DNA of 44,186 nucleotides from an uncultured Campylobacter sp. GTDB lineage: Bacteria; Campylobacterota; Campylobacteria; Campylobacterales; Campylobacteraceae. Position numbers and translations under genes: made by a program. The DNA is taken from contig NZ_CALLWC010000034.1 in assembly GCF_938015785.1 (NCBI RefSeq), forward strand, positions 1 through 44,186, read 5' to 3'. Position 1 is the stretch's first letter. Each line of letters begins with the position of its first letter. The notes below the pieces were generated by a model. The model saw only the letters and a list, made by a program, of their open reading frames with translations, was not told the origin of the DNA and ran no database searches. Positions 16,537 to 24,338 of this stretch are shown here, piece by piece.

Positions 16537-17526
16537 GTGATAAAGATAGAGAATTTAAAGAAATTTTACGGCAAAACCTGCGTGATCGACAATGTGAGCC
16601 TGGAGGTGAAACAGGGCGAAATTTTTGCCATCGTCGGCCGCAGCGGCGCGGGTAAAAGCACGCTGCTGCGCTGCATAAACGGCCTTGAGGATTATCAAGA
16701 AGGAAGCCTTAAGGTAGAGGGCAGGGAGGTACGAGATCTAAGCGCCGCTCAGATCCGCGAGCTGCGCAAAAATATCGGTATGATTTTTCAGCACTTCGCG
16801 CTTATGAGCCGCCGCAGCGTCGCGCAAAACGTCGCCACGCCGTTAGCATTTTGGGGCCATCCCGAGGACCACACGAAGCGGCGCGTCGCCGAGCTTTTGG
16901 AGCTCGTAGGACTTGCGGATAAAGCAAATGCCTATCCTAGCGAGCTTAGCGGCGGACAGAAGCAGCGCGTGGCGATCGCGCGCGCGCTTGCATTAAGCCC
17001 TAAAATTTTGCTTTCCGACGAGGCGACTTCGGCGCTTGATCCCAATACCACCGCGCAAATTTTATCGCTTCTGCGCCGCATTAATCGCGAGCTAGGCATT
17101 ACGATCGTGCTCGTCACGCATGAGATGGAGGTCGTAAAAGGCATCGCGCAGCGAGCGATCCTGCTTAAGGGCGGGCGCGTGAGCAACTCGGGCGATATCG
17201 TCTCGCTGTTTTTGCACCCGGATGAGAATATGAAGGAGTTTTTGGGCGAGGAGGAGGTGCTACCCGCAAGCGGCGTGAATATCAGGCTCTTTTTCCCGCC
17301 TGCGGTCGCGTTTGACAGCGTGATCACGCATATGGCGCGCGCCTTGGAGATAAATTTTAACATCGTCTGGGGCAAGCTCGAGCGCCTCGATAAAAACGTC
17401 GTCGGAAGCCTCGTCATCAACGTAGAGCCCGCACACGTCGCGCGCGTGGAGGAGTTTATCAAAAACGCGGGCGTAATCTACGAGATCGTAAGCGAGGATG
17501 AGATCAAAAGCTGCGCCGCGATCTAG
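16537..17526 (+). CDS. metN: Methionine-import ATP-binding protein MetN with C-terminal NIL domain
   Basis: 329 residues, start GTG preceded by GAGGAAA. Walker A GRSGAGKST (34-42), Q-loop glutamine 85, signature LSGGQ (137-141), Walker B ILLSDEA (157-163) and the switch histidine in VTHEME (195). Residues ~246-325 form a NIL domain (FDSVITHMARALEINFNIVW), which in MetN binds methionine and inhibits transport. It would power methionine import with MetI and MetQ. The downstream DNA is non-coding, so metI is absent from the expected position, and metQ is 4 kb away on the other strand. Transporter specificity is inferred from the NIL domain. Confidence 0.93.
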   Translation: MIKIENLKKFYGKTCVIDNVSLEVKQGEIFAIVGRSGAGKSTLLRCINGLEDYQEGSLKVEGREVRDLSAAQIRELRKNIGMIFQHFALMSRRSVAQNVATPLAFWGHPEDHTKRRVAELLELVGLADKANAYPSELSGGQKQRVAIARALALSPKILLSDEATSALDPNTTAQILSLLRRINRELGITIVLVTHEMEVVKGIAQRAILLKGGRVSNSGDIVSLFLHPDENMKEFLGEEEVLPASGVNIRLFFPPAVAFDSVITHMARALEINFNIVWGKLERLDKNVVGSLVINVEPAHVARVEEFIKNAGVIYEIVSEDEIKSCAAI

Positions 17527-17588
17527 GTGCGATTTCGCGCCCTGTGCGCTTGCGCCGCACTAAATTTAAGGGCTTACGCGGCATAGCG

Positions 17589-17630
17589 AATTTAAAAGCT
17601 CGCGCGATGCCGCAAATTTAAAAGCTCGCG
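17589..17630. repeat. Imperfect 26-bp direct repeat
   Basis: The 16-mer AATTTAAAAGCTCGCG occurs at 17589-17604 and again at 17615-17630, with similar bases between copies. Confidence 0.7.
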
Positions 17631-17896
17631 TGGCGTTTTAAATTTAATGACCGAGCCGTGGCATTATAAAATTTAATCAGTTTCGCTGGCGGTTTAAATT
17701 TCTATTTTGCCTCGATAAAATAAGCTCGGCAATGCGCTGTTGGCGTGCGCCCTCGCTAGCTTTGATTTGCGTTTAGAATTTGACTAGCCGTAGCGAGCGA
17801 TTTAAATTTCAGAGATCGCGACCGACCGAGCGCATTTAAGCCGCTCCGCGTTTGAAATTACAGGCGTTTAAATTTAAATTTGAATTTTTTTCGGAA

Positions 17897-17930
17897 TTTC
17901 ACACATACTTCACTTTTACGGAAGTATAAT
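17897..17930 (+). promoter_or_regulatory. DccR-type promoter: direct repeat plus -10
   Basis: TTTCAC (17897-17902), six bases, then TTCACT (17909-17914), followed ten bases later by TATAAT (17925-17930). This exactly fits the WTTCAC-N6-TTCACW direct repeat reported for C. jejuni DccR targets, which covers the -35 region. It sits 28 nt upstream of the Met-rich peptide gene, which is co-transcribed with the response regulator and kinase, implying positive autoregulation. Confidence 0.75.
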
Positions 17931-17958
17931 TCCGCTAATTTCTTTTAAGGAGTACGTA

Positions 17959-18192
17959 ATGAAAAAACTTACTTTGTTTGCGCTTAGTGCGCTATTTGCT
18001 GGCACTTTTGCCGTAGCTGCCGACATGGGCATGAAAGATGAGATGAAGGACGCCAATACATCAATGCATAATGGTGCGAAAGAGATGAAGGGCGACATGA
18101 AAGATATGCACAAGGATGCTATGAAAGAGGGTAAACATATGAAGGATGAGATGAAAGGCGAAATGAAAAAAGAGATGAAAAAAGAGATGTAG
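17959..18192 (+). CDS. Small exported methionine/lysine-rich protein
   Basis: 77 residues. A clean signal peptide (1-21, ending VAA) leads to a 56-residue mature peptide containing 13 Met and 14 Lys with Asp/Glu and a few His. The last five Met fall every fourth residue (KHMKDEMKGEMKKEMKKEM), giving one face of a helix a Met stripe. No cysteine is present. The ribosome site is AAGGAGTACGTA. The stop overlaps by one base the GTG of the response regulator, so it is coupled to the two-component system and controlled by the DccR-type promoter. Met-rich periplasmic peptides can bind copper(I)/silver or take oxidation damage; either role is inference only. Confidence 0.85.
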   Translation: MKKLTLFALSALFAGTFAVAADMGMKDEMKDANTSMHNGAKEMKGDMKDMHKDAMKEGKHMKDEMKGEMKKEMKKEM

Positions 18193-18854
18193 TGAGTAAA
18201 ATTTTACTCGTAGAGGACGATGAGACGCTTTGCGATCTCATCGGCGAATATCTAAAAGACGCGGGCTTTGACGTATGCGTTTGCAGCGACGCTCAAAGCG
18301 CCGCGGATCTTGCTTATGAACAAAAATTTGATCTTTTTATCTTTGACGTAAAAATCCCCAAAGGCGACGGATTCTCACTTTTAAAAGAGCTACGCAAGAG
18401 CGGCGATCGCACCCCTGCGATATTCGCCACGTCGCTAAATACGCTTGATGATCTTGAGGTTGGTTTTAAAAGCGGCTGCGATGATTATCTCAAAAAACCA
18501 TACGAGCTAAAAGAGCTGTTGCTGCGCGTTAATTCTCTCATAAAGCGAAACTTCAGCCACAATTTTGATGATTTTGTAACTATTGACGACGAGTTTAAAT
18601 TTTACTTTGCAAGCAAAGAGCTACGCAGATCGGGCGTGCCCGTCGCGCTTTCAAACAAAGAGCGCGAGCTGCTGGCACTTTTTTTACAAAATAAAAACAG
18701 GCTTTTAAGCAAGGATGAAATTTTCTCCGCGATCTACGCTTTTGACGAAACTCCGAGCGAGGAAGCGCTGCGAACTTATATCAAAAATCTACGCCGCGTC
18801 CTAGGCGAAGAGCACATCATAAATCGCCGCAACGCAGGGTATCTGTATGTCTGA
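18192..18854 (+). CDS. dccR: OmpR-family response regulator, DccR-like
   Basis: 220 residues, start GTG overlapping the previous stop by one base. Receiver domain (1-118): acidic pocket EDDE at 8-11, phospho-acceptor Asp52 in LFIFDVKIPKGDGF, and the conserved lysine in DDYLKKPYELKELL. The C-terminal winged helix (about 130-220) shows SNKERELLALFLQNKNRLLSK and EEALRTYIKNLRRVLG. It acts as a phosphorylation-controlled activator of transcription in the cytoplasm. The stop overlaps the kinase start by 8 nt. The DccR name rests on the matching promoter repeat upstream and overall resemblance, not on an alignment. Confidence 0.82.
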   Translation: MSKILLVEDDETLCDLIGEYLKDAGFDVCVCSDAQSAADLAYEQKFDLFIFDVKIPKGDGFSLLKELRKSGDRTPAIFATSLNTLDDLEVGFKSGCDDYLKKPYELKELLLRVNSLIKRNFSHNFDDFVTIDDEFKFYFASKELRRSGVPVALSNKERELLALFLQNKNRLLSKDEIFSAIYAFDETPSEEALRTYIKNLRRVLGEEHIINRRNAGYLYV

Positions 18855-20019
18855 AAAGACCGCTTTAACGCTTAAAATTCTATCTTTATATCTCATTTCA
18901 AGCGCGTTGTTTTTAGGATATTTTTTCAAGATAAATTACAGTATGAACGAAGCCGCGCTACTTTCGCACAGGATAAAAGAGCTAAAAGAGATCAAAATGA
19001 TGATCTATATGAAAGCGAGCATGGACGGGCTGGAATCGCTAGCGGACTTCGAGCGCGAAAAGGGTGTAAGCGCGTGTATATTTAAGCCAAACTCTGATGA
19101 AATTTACGGCTGCGGCGGTGAGCTTGGCGCTCTTGATAAAGCGAAGCTAAAGGCGGAATTTATAAGTGGCGGTAGGCTAGGAATTTATGAAAATCTGCAA
19201 AATATGGAGGAGCGAAACGCCTTTTCCAAGGCTAAAATCATTCTGCTTGGAAGTAGCGTGCAGGGCGAAATTTTAACGCTTCGTATCAAAACAGCAGCGA
19301 TGATGATAGCGCTTTTGGGCGTGATATTAGCCGTGGCGTTTTATCTGGTGCGGCTAGGCACAAAGCCGCTTTACGACAAGATCGACACGCTAAATCGCTT
19401 CATCAAAGATAGCACCCACGAGATCAATACTCCGCTTAGTATTATCTCCATGAGCGTCGAGACGATGCGGCACACAGAGCTTGGAGAATACAACGCCAAG
19501 CGCGTCGCTAATATCGACCTTGCCGCTAAGACGCTTTCGCGCATCTACGAGGATCTGGTGTTTTTGACCTTCGGTATGAAAAAGGAGGGCGAGATTATCT
19601 CGATCGATCTAAAAAGCCTCGTCGCTTCGCGCTGCGAATACTTCGCGCCGTTTATTCAAAAGCGCAGACTAAGCCTTAAAACCGATCTTGCGGATGCGAG
19701 CATGAACGCAAACGTCTATGAAATTTCGCGCCTGATCGACAATCTGCTAAGCAACGCCGTAAAATACGCCGATGCAGGCGGCTACGTGGATGTGCGGCTA
19801 AGGCACGGCGAGCTAGCGATCTCAAATAGCGGCGAAGGGATCGATAAGAAAAGGGGCGACGAAATTTTCAGGCGCTTTGCGCGTTTTAACTCAAGCGAGG
19901 GCGGCTTTGGAATCGGGCTTAGCATCGTAAGCGAGGTCTGCAAAAAATACTCCTTTTCTATCTCCTACGACAGCGTGCCGGGCGAAGTAACGACCTTCCG
20001 CCTTACGTGGCGCGAATAA
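18847..20019 (+). CDS. dccS: Sensor histidine kinase, DccS-like
   Basis: 390 residues. TM1 about 9-29 and TM2 about 149-168 bracket a ~120-residue periplasmic sensor region with two nearby cysteines (77 and 89) in ACIFKPNSDEIYGCGG. The HisKA box KDSTHEINTPLSIISMS carries the phospho-accepting His191. The ATPase part has an N box LIDNLLSNAVKYA, a G1-like SNSGEGIDKK and a G2 GGFGIGLSIVSEV. It should phosphorylate the adjacent response regulator. The signal is unknown; the Met-rich periplasmic peptide in the same operon could be an accessory. Kinase identity is certain; orthology to DccS is likely. Confidence 0.85.
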   Translation: MSEKTALTLKILSLYLISSALFLGYFFKINYSMNEAALLSHRIKELKEIKMMIYMKASMDGLESLADFEREKGVSACIFKPNSDEIYGCGGELGALDKAKLKAEFISGGRLGIYENLQNMEERNAFSKAKIILLGSSVQGEILTLRIKTAAMMIALLGVILAVAFYLVRLGTKPLYDKIDTLNRFIKDSTHEINTPLSIISMSVETMRHTELGEYNAKRVANIDLAAKTLSRIYEDLVFLTFGMKKEGEIISIDLKSLVASRCEYFAPFIQKRRLSLKTDLADASMNANVYEISRLIDNLLSNAVKYADAGGYVDVRLRHGELAISNSGEGIDKKRGDEIFRRFARFNSSEGGFGIGLSIVSEVCKKYSFSISYDSVPGEVTTFRLTWRE

Positions 20020-20067
20020 AATTTTAAAATTTAGCGAAATTTCAAAATTTAAAAGCGGCTGCTTGCG

Positions 20068-20147
20068 GTTTAAATTTAATCGTCGTTTGGTCGCTTAAAT
20101 TCCGCGCAAAAAAGTTCTAATCGCAGGGCGTTTAAATTTAATCGTCG
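20068..20147. repeat. 18-bp direct repeat pair
   Basis: GTTTAAATTTAATCGTCG occurs at 20068-20085 and 20130-20147 in the spacer between two convergent genes. Confidence 0.8.
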
Positions 20148-20263
20148 CTTGTTTTTGTTCTAAAACGGAGCGCGGAATTTTATCAGTCGTTCGCTTTGCG
20201 CTCATAAAATAACTTTGAAAGTTATGGATGGTGGAATTTTATTGGTCCGCGATTTTATAAAAT

Positions 20264-20884
20264 TTAGCTTTTATTTCTCGATAGATATATCCAGTGGACT
20301 ATATCGCTAAGCGAAATCACGACAAGCATACTCATAAACATCGAGGTGGCTGCGAAAAACGATATCCAGCCAAATAGGCTCTCTCTGCTCGCAAAAGTTG
20401 GAAATGTCCGCCCGTTGCCCACTCTGTGTGGGATGCCGTTTACGGCGAAATCGGCGTAGAAATAATTGTTTAATGCCCAGTAAGCGAAAGGTATGCCGAT
20501 AAGCACAAATATCTGCGTTTTGACGGCGGGAAGCTCTTTTTTGTATAAGAATGCGGCGATCGGACAATACACGCAGCTTAGCGCGAAAGCCGTTAAAATA
20601 GGCATCCACATCGCCGCGACGTAAAATTCCGCAAGTTGCGTATGCGGGCTTATTTTGCCGATTGCGGCGATGTTTGGAAAAAACTGCTTCATAAATTTAA
20701 CGAAGTCCGCGCATGCCGCGCTTACGTCTAAAATATTTTCGGGTAGCACGAATACGCTAAGCGCCGTGATCGCAAACAGCGCAAAAACCGCCGCGTAAAG
20801 TCGCCCGAAAAATTTAGTGAATTTCGTATCGGGATACGGCGTATCTTGCTCTTGCGCGCCTTGTGAATTTAGCAAATCGCTCAT
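20264..20884 (-). CDS. Uncharacterised membrane protein with about four helices
   Basis: 206 residues with a cytoplasm-like polar N-terminus, then hydrophobic segments about 28-48, 90-112, 120-142 and 172-197. Two Cys lie close together in LSCVYCPIAAFLYKK. The ATG has an ideal ribosome site (AAAGGAGCGAACG). No family was recognised. It is convergent with the kinase gene and not obviously in an operon. The high Phe/Ala content and clean helices support a real inner-membrane protein. Confidence 0.8.
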   Translation of the reverse strand: MSDLLNSQGAQEQDTPYPDTKFTKFFGRLYAAVFALFAITALSVFVLPENILDVSAACADFVKFMKQFFPNIAAIGKISPHTQLAEFYVAAMWMPILTAFALSCVYCPIAAFLYKKELPAVKTQIFVLIGIPFAYWALNNYFYADFAVNGIPHRVGNGRTFPTFASRESLFGWISFFAATSMFMSMLVVISLSDIVHWIYLSRNKS

Positions 20885-21395
20885 CGTTCGCTCCTTTAAT
20901 AAAGTTTGCGTGCCAAAACCCGGCTTGCGCTAAATTTTAAAATTTTATGCCTTATCGTTCGGTAAAATTTCACGACGAGGACTTGCTTTGGAATTTTGCA
21001 GTCTAATTTGAAATAAAATTTATTAAATTTAACCAGCAAAGCTTTGTTTAAAAACAAAGCTTTGCCACCTCTAATGTGCAGTGGGGTAGGTGGGGGTTTG
21101 GGCGGCAGACCTGCTTGCGGTTGCTAGCCGAAGCAAAGTAAAAGGGAGCTTCGCAAGTATAGCCCCTTACGCTACACCTCTTCCGAGAAAGAATTTAAGC
21201 TTTATCGAGAAAAGCGCAAACTCGTATGCAGTGTAGTAACTTCTCGTATCGTCGGGGCCGGGAAGCCTCTAAAATAAAAGGCTCTTTCATTTCACGTAAG
21301 CTCGCAGCCAAGACCCAAAATTTAATTGCCTAACAAAAAAGGCAGGTTGGCGTTGCTTGCTCGCAAAATAACCGCGGAACCTCACTAGATAGAAT
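20885..21395. other. Intergenic region with long palindrome and G-rich tract
   Basis: About 510 bp without a gene. It contains a perfect 13-bp-arm palindrome, then a purine-rich G tract near 21075-21105 (GGGG, GGGGG and GGG runs). The remainder has unusually few AAATTT words, which sets it apart from other gaps. Candidate structured RNA or dispersed element; no known RNA family was recognised. Confidence 0.5.
21037..21064. repeat. Perfect palindrome, 13-bp arms
   Basis: CAAAGCTTTGTTT, two bases (AA), then its exact reverse complement. Each arm itself contains the CAAAGCTTTG palindrome, so two alternative foldings are possible. It could be a bidirectional hairpin or a protein-binding site. 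Confidence 0.85.
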
Positions 21396-22628
21396 TTAAA
21401 ATTCCGAGTATTTCTGATAGTCGATCTGCGCGGAGTTTTTGTTGATCGTATCGACCGTGGCTTCGGCGATCGCCAGCTCCTCGTTGGTAGGGATTACGAG
21501 CGTTTTGATTTTACTATCCGCCGCGCTTAAATTTCTAATCGAGCCGGTATTTTTGGCGTTTTTTGTCGCATCGATTTCGATGCCGATATGAGCGAGCTTC
21601 TCGCAAACATTTTGTCTAAAATGCGGCGCATTCTCGCCGATACCGCCGGTAAAGATCAAAGCGTCCACTCGCCCGAGCACGGCATAATACGCCCCGATCA
21701 TCTTAACGACGCTGTACACGAGCATCTCAAACGCGAGTTTCGCGCGTGGCTCGCCGCCTTCCATCTTTTCATATACTTTTCGCAGATCGCTTGCGCCGCA
21801 GATGCCGAGCAGTCCGCTTTTTTTGTTCATTATGACGTCCATATCCTGCGCGTTGTAGCCCGCGACGCGCTCGATGTATGGGATGATAGCGGGATCGATC
21901 GAGCCGCATCTGGTGCCCATGATGATCCCCTCAAGCGGCGTTAGCCCCATTGAGGTGTCGATGCATTTGCCGTTTTCTATGGCGCTCACGCTCGATCCGT
22001 TGCCAAGATGTAGCGTAATGGCGTTGAAGTTTTCGTATTTCTTACGTAAAAATTTCGCTCCCATTGTCGAGACGAACCAATGCGACGTGCCGTGCGCGCC
22101 GTAGCGACGAACTTTGTATTTTTCGTAGAATTCATACGGCAGCGCGTACATATACGCATAAGGCGGGATGCTTTGATGAAATATCGTATCGAAAACCGCA
22201 ACGTTTGGAATTTTAGGAGCGATCTTTAGGCAGGATTTGATGCCTGCTAAATTTGCGGGATTGTGTAGCGGCGCAAGCGGCGCAAGCTCGGCGATTTTAG
22301 CCATTACGTCCTCATCTATGAGCGCGGGAGCGTCGAAATAATCCGCGCCCTGAACGATGCGATGCCCGATACCGCCTACTTGAGTTAGATCTTTGATTAC
22401 TCCGCTTTGTTTTAAAAGATCAATCGCGATTGCGATCGCGGTTTCGTGATTTGAAATTTGCTCGTTTTCAACTTTTATGCTTCGTCCGTTGGCGCAATTG
22501 ATGCTTCCGCTTGCGTGCGTCGAGCCGATCTCCTCGATGAGCCCGCTCGCGATGCAGGCGTGATTTAGCATATCGTGGAATTTAAATTTAACCGAGCTCG
22601 AGCCGGAATTTATGACTAGGATATCCAT
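21396..22628 (-). CDS. ackA: Acetate kinase AckA
   Basis: 410 residues. It makes ATP and acetate from acetyl phosphate and ADP in the cytoplasm. Typical motifs are VINSGSSSVKFK at the N-terminus (phosphate/adenosine loop), GIGHRIVQGADYF, VAVFDTIFHQSIPPYAYMYA, RYGAHGTSHWFVS, ITLHLGNGSSVSAIENG and DALIFTGGIGENA near the end. The ATG overlaps the pta stop by one base (TAATG), the usual pta-ackA coupling. Slightly longer than the E. coli enzyme (400), with normal ends. Identity is secure. Confidence 0.98.
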   Translation of the reverse strand: MDILVINSGSSSVKFKFHDMLNHACIASGLIEEIGSTHASGSINCANGRSIKVENEQISNHETAIAIAIDLLKQSGVIKDLTQVGGIGHRIVQGADYFDAPALIDEDVMAKIAELAPLAPLHNPANLAGIKSCLKIAPKIPNVAVFDTIFHQSIPPYAYMYALPYEFYEKYKVRRYGAHGTSHWFVSTMGAKFLRKKYENFNAITLHLGNGSSVSAIENGKCIDTSMGLTPLEGIIMGTRCGSIDPAIIPYIERVAGYNAQDMDVIMNKKSGLLGICGASDLRKVYEKMEGGEPRAKLAFEMLVYSVVKMIGAYYAVLGRVDALIFTGGIGENAPHFRQNVCEKLAHIGIEIDATKNAKNTGSIRNLSAADSKIKTLVIPTNEELAIAEATVDTINKNSAQIDYQKYSEF

Positions 22629-24226
22629 TAATTCTCTCCTGCTTGAATGGCGCTGATAAGTATCGTGTTTACGATATCGGCGACCTTGCAGCCGCGGCTT
22701 AGATCGTTTACCGGCTTTTTTAAGCCCTGCAGAATCGGCCCGATCGCCACGGCGCCTGCGGTGCGCTGAACGGCCTTATAACAGATATTTCCGCAGTTAA
22801 GATCAGGGAAGATAAATACGTTCGCATGCCCTGCGACCGCGGAGCCTGGCATCTTTTTCTTGGCAACCGCTGCATCGACCGCCGCATCGAATTGCAGCGG
22901 CCCGTCGATTGTGAGATCAGGCGCCTTTTCGCGCGCTTTTTGCGTCGCTGCTTTGATAAATTCTACGCTCTCTCCGCTGCCGCTATCGCCGCTGGAGTAG
23001 CTTAGCATCGCCACGCGCGGCTCAAGCCCGAACGCCTTTGCGGTCGCGGCGCTTGAGATCGCGATACCCGCCAGATACTCTGCGCTCGGGCTCGGTGCTA
23101 CGGCGCAGTCGGCAAAAAGCAGAGCCTGCGTATCCAGGCACATTATAAACGCACCGCTAACGCTCGCGATGCCCGGCTTTGTCTTGATGATCTGAAGCGC
23201 GGGGCGAATTGTCTCCGCAGTAGTCGTGCTGGCACCGCTTACCATCGCATCGGCTAGCCCTTCATACACGAGCATCGTGCCGAAGTAGGTGCGATCGCGC
23301 ACTAAATCGCGCGCCTGCGCCTCGCTCATGCCCTTTGCCTTGCGAAGCTCATATAGATCGCGCGCAAATTTTTCTAAGCTCGCATCCGTCTGCGGATCTA
23401 AAATTTTAACGCCGCTTAGATCGAGACCTAGCTTGCTTGCGCTTTTTTGCACTTCGTCTTGCCGCCCCAGAAGGATCAAATTTGCCCCGCCGCTTTGTTT
23501 TATAATCGCAGCCGCACGCAGAATTCTCTCATCGTCGCTTTCTGGAAGCACGACGGTTTTAACGTTCGCGCGAGCTTTGGCGTAGAGCTTGCTTTCAAAT
23601 TTCAACGGGGTTAAAATTTCACAGCGCGTGGAGTTTGCAGCGTCCGTTAAGTAGCTTTTATCGGCAACGACTTTATCAAGCTCTATCGCGCCGCTTTGGC
23701 AAGCGGAATTTTCGTCGTGAAATTTTGCGCCCTTTTCGCAGGCAGAATTTTTACCGCAAAGCTCTGATTTTTTAGAATTTGCACCCTCTTGTGCAGGTCT
23801 TAGCGCGGAAAATGAAATTTTATCCTCATATATGCTGGCAAAGCTTACCGTTTTTGCTGCGGTGATCAAGCGCGTGCCGATGCGCGCGGCAATTTCGTTA
23901 GGATAAAATCCGCAAACAGGGATATTTAGATCCTTTGCGATTTGTAAATTTAGTTCGCGCAGATCGGCTCCCGCTACGCCGTGAACCAGTACGAAGTTGC
24001 ACTGCTCTAAAATCTGCGCAAAGCGCTCTATCGCCGCCTTTCGCACGCGCTCATCCTGCCCGTTTGCGAGCGCTTTTTCAAGCTCGCTCTTGCTAAAAAG
24101 GGCATTATCGCCAGCGATGCAAAGTTGCAAAACGTTGTGAAAGCTCATGGATAAAATTTTATCTAGTTTTTTTAGCTCGGATTGGTAGGCGGCGGGCTCG
24201 TCGCATAGGAGCAAAATTCCGTTCAT
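22628..24226 (-). CDS. pta: Phosphate acetyltransferase Pta, with a low-complexity linker
   Basis: 532 residues. It converts acetyl-CoA and phosphate to acetyl phosphate. The C-terminal catalytic PTA_PTB domain (about 207-530) shows VVLPESDDERILRAAAI, DAMVSGASTTTAETIRPAL, LLFADCAVAPSPSAEYLA, MLSYSSGDSGSGESVEF and GHANVFIFPDLNCGNICYK. The N-terminal part is a shortened DRTGG/P-loop-like regulatory region compared with the 714-residue E. coli enzyme. Residues ~137-203 form a Cys/Ser/Lys-rich insert with two NSAC repeats, encoded by AAATTT-rich DNA. It is transcribed with ackA from a possible promoter at 24255-24260. Confidence 0.97.
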   Translation of the reverse strand: MNGILLLCDEPAAYQSELKKLDKILSMSFHNVLQLCIAGDNALFSKSELEKALANGQDERVRKAAIERFAQILEQCNFVLVHGVAGADLRELNLQIAKDLNIPVCGFYPNEIAARIGTRLITAAKTVSFASIYEDKISFSALRPAQEGANSKKSELCGKNSACEKGAKFHDENSACQSGAIELDKVVADKSYLTDAANSTRCEILTPLKFESKLYAKARANVKTVVLPESDDERILRAAAIIKQSGGANLILLGRQDEVQKSASKLGLDLSGVKILDPQTDASLEKFARDLYELRKAKGMSEAQARDLVRDRTYFGTMLVYEGLADAMVSGASTTTAETIRPALQIIKTKPGIASVSGAFIMCLDTQALLFADCAVAPSPSAEYLAGIAISSAATAKAFGLEPRVAMLSYSSGDSGSGESVEFIKAATQKAREKAPDLTIDGPLQFDAAVDAAVAKKKMPGSAVAGHANVFIFPDLNCGNICYKAVQRTAGAVAIGPILQGLKKPVNDLSRGCKVADIVNTILISAIQAGEN

Positions 24227-24254
24227 CGGCTGATCCTTTGAAATAAGATAGGCA

Positions 24255-24260
24255 ATTGTA
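24255..24260 (-). promoter_or_regulatory. Possible extended -10 of pta-ackA
   Basis: TACAAT preceded by TTTTGC on the minus strand, 28 nt upstream of the pta ATG. No -35 was found. Confidence 0.35.
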
Positions 24261-24338
24261 GCAAAATTTTGCTTGCGTGTTAATCAAAGATTTATCGTGA
24301 GGGTTTAGAATTTGGTAACTTCCAACAAAGGAGCGCAC

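Larger units (their letters stand above)
17527..17958. other. Intergenic region between metN and the Met-rich peptide gene
   Basis: About 430 bp with no gene. No trace of a metI reading frame could be found. It contains imperfect repeats around AATTTAAAAGCTCGCG (17589-17604 and 17615-17630), many AAATTT words, and at its end the DccR-type promoter. Confidence 0.6.
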
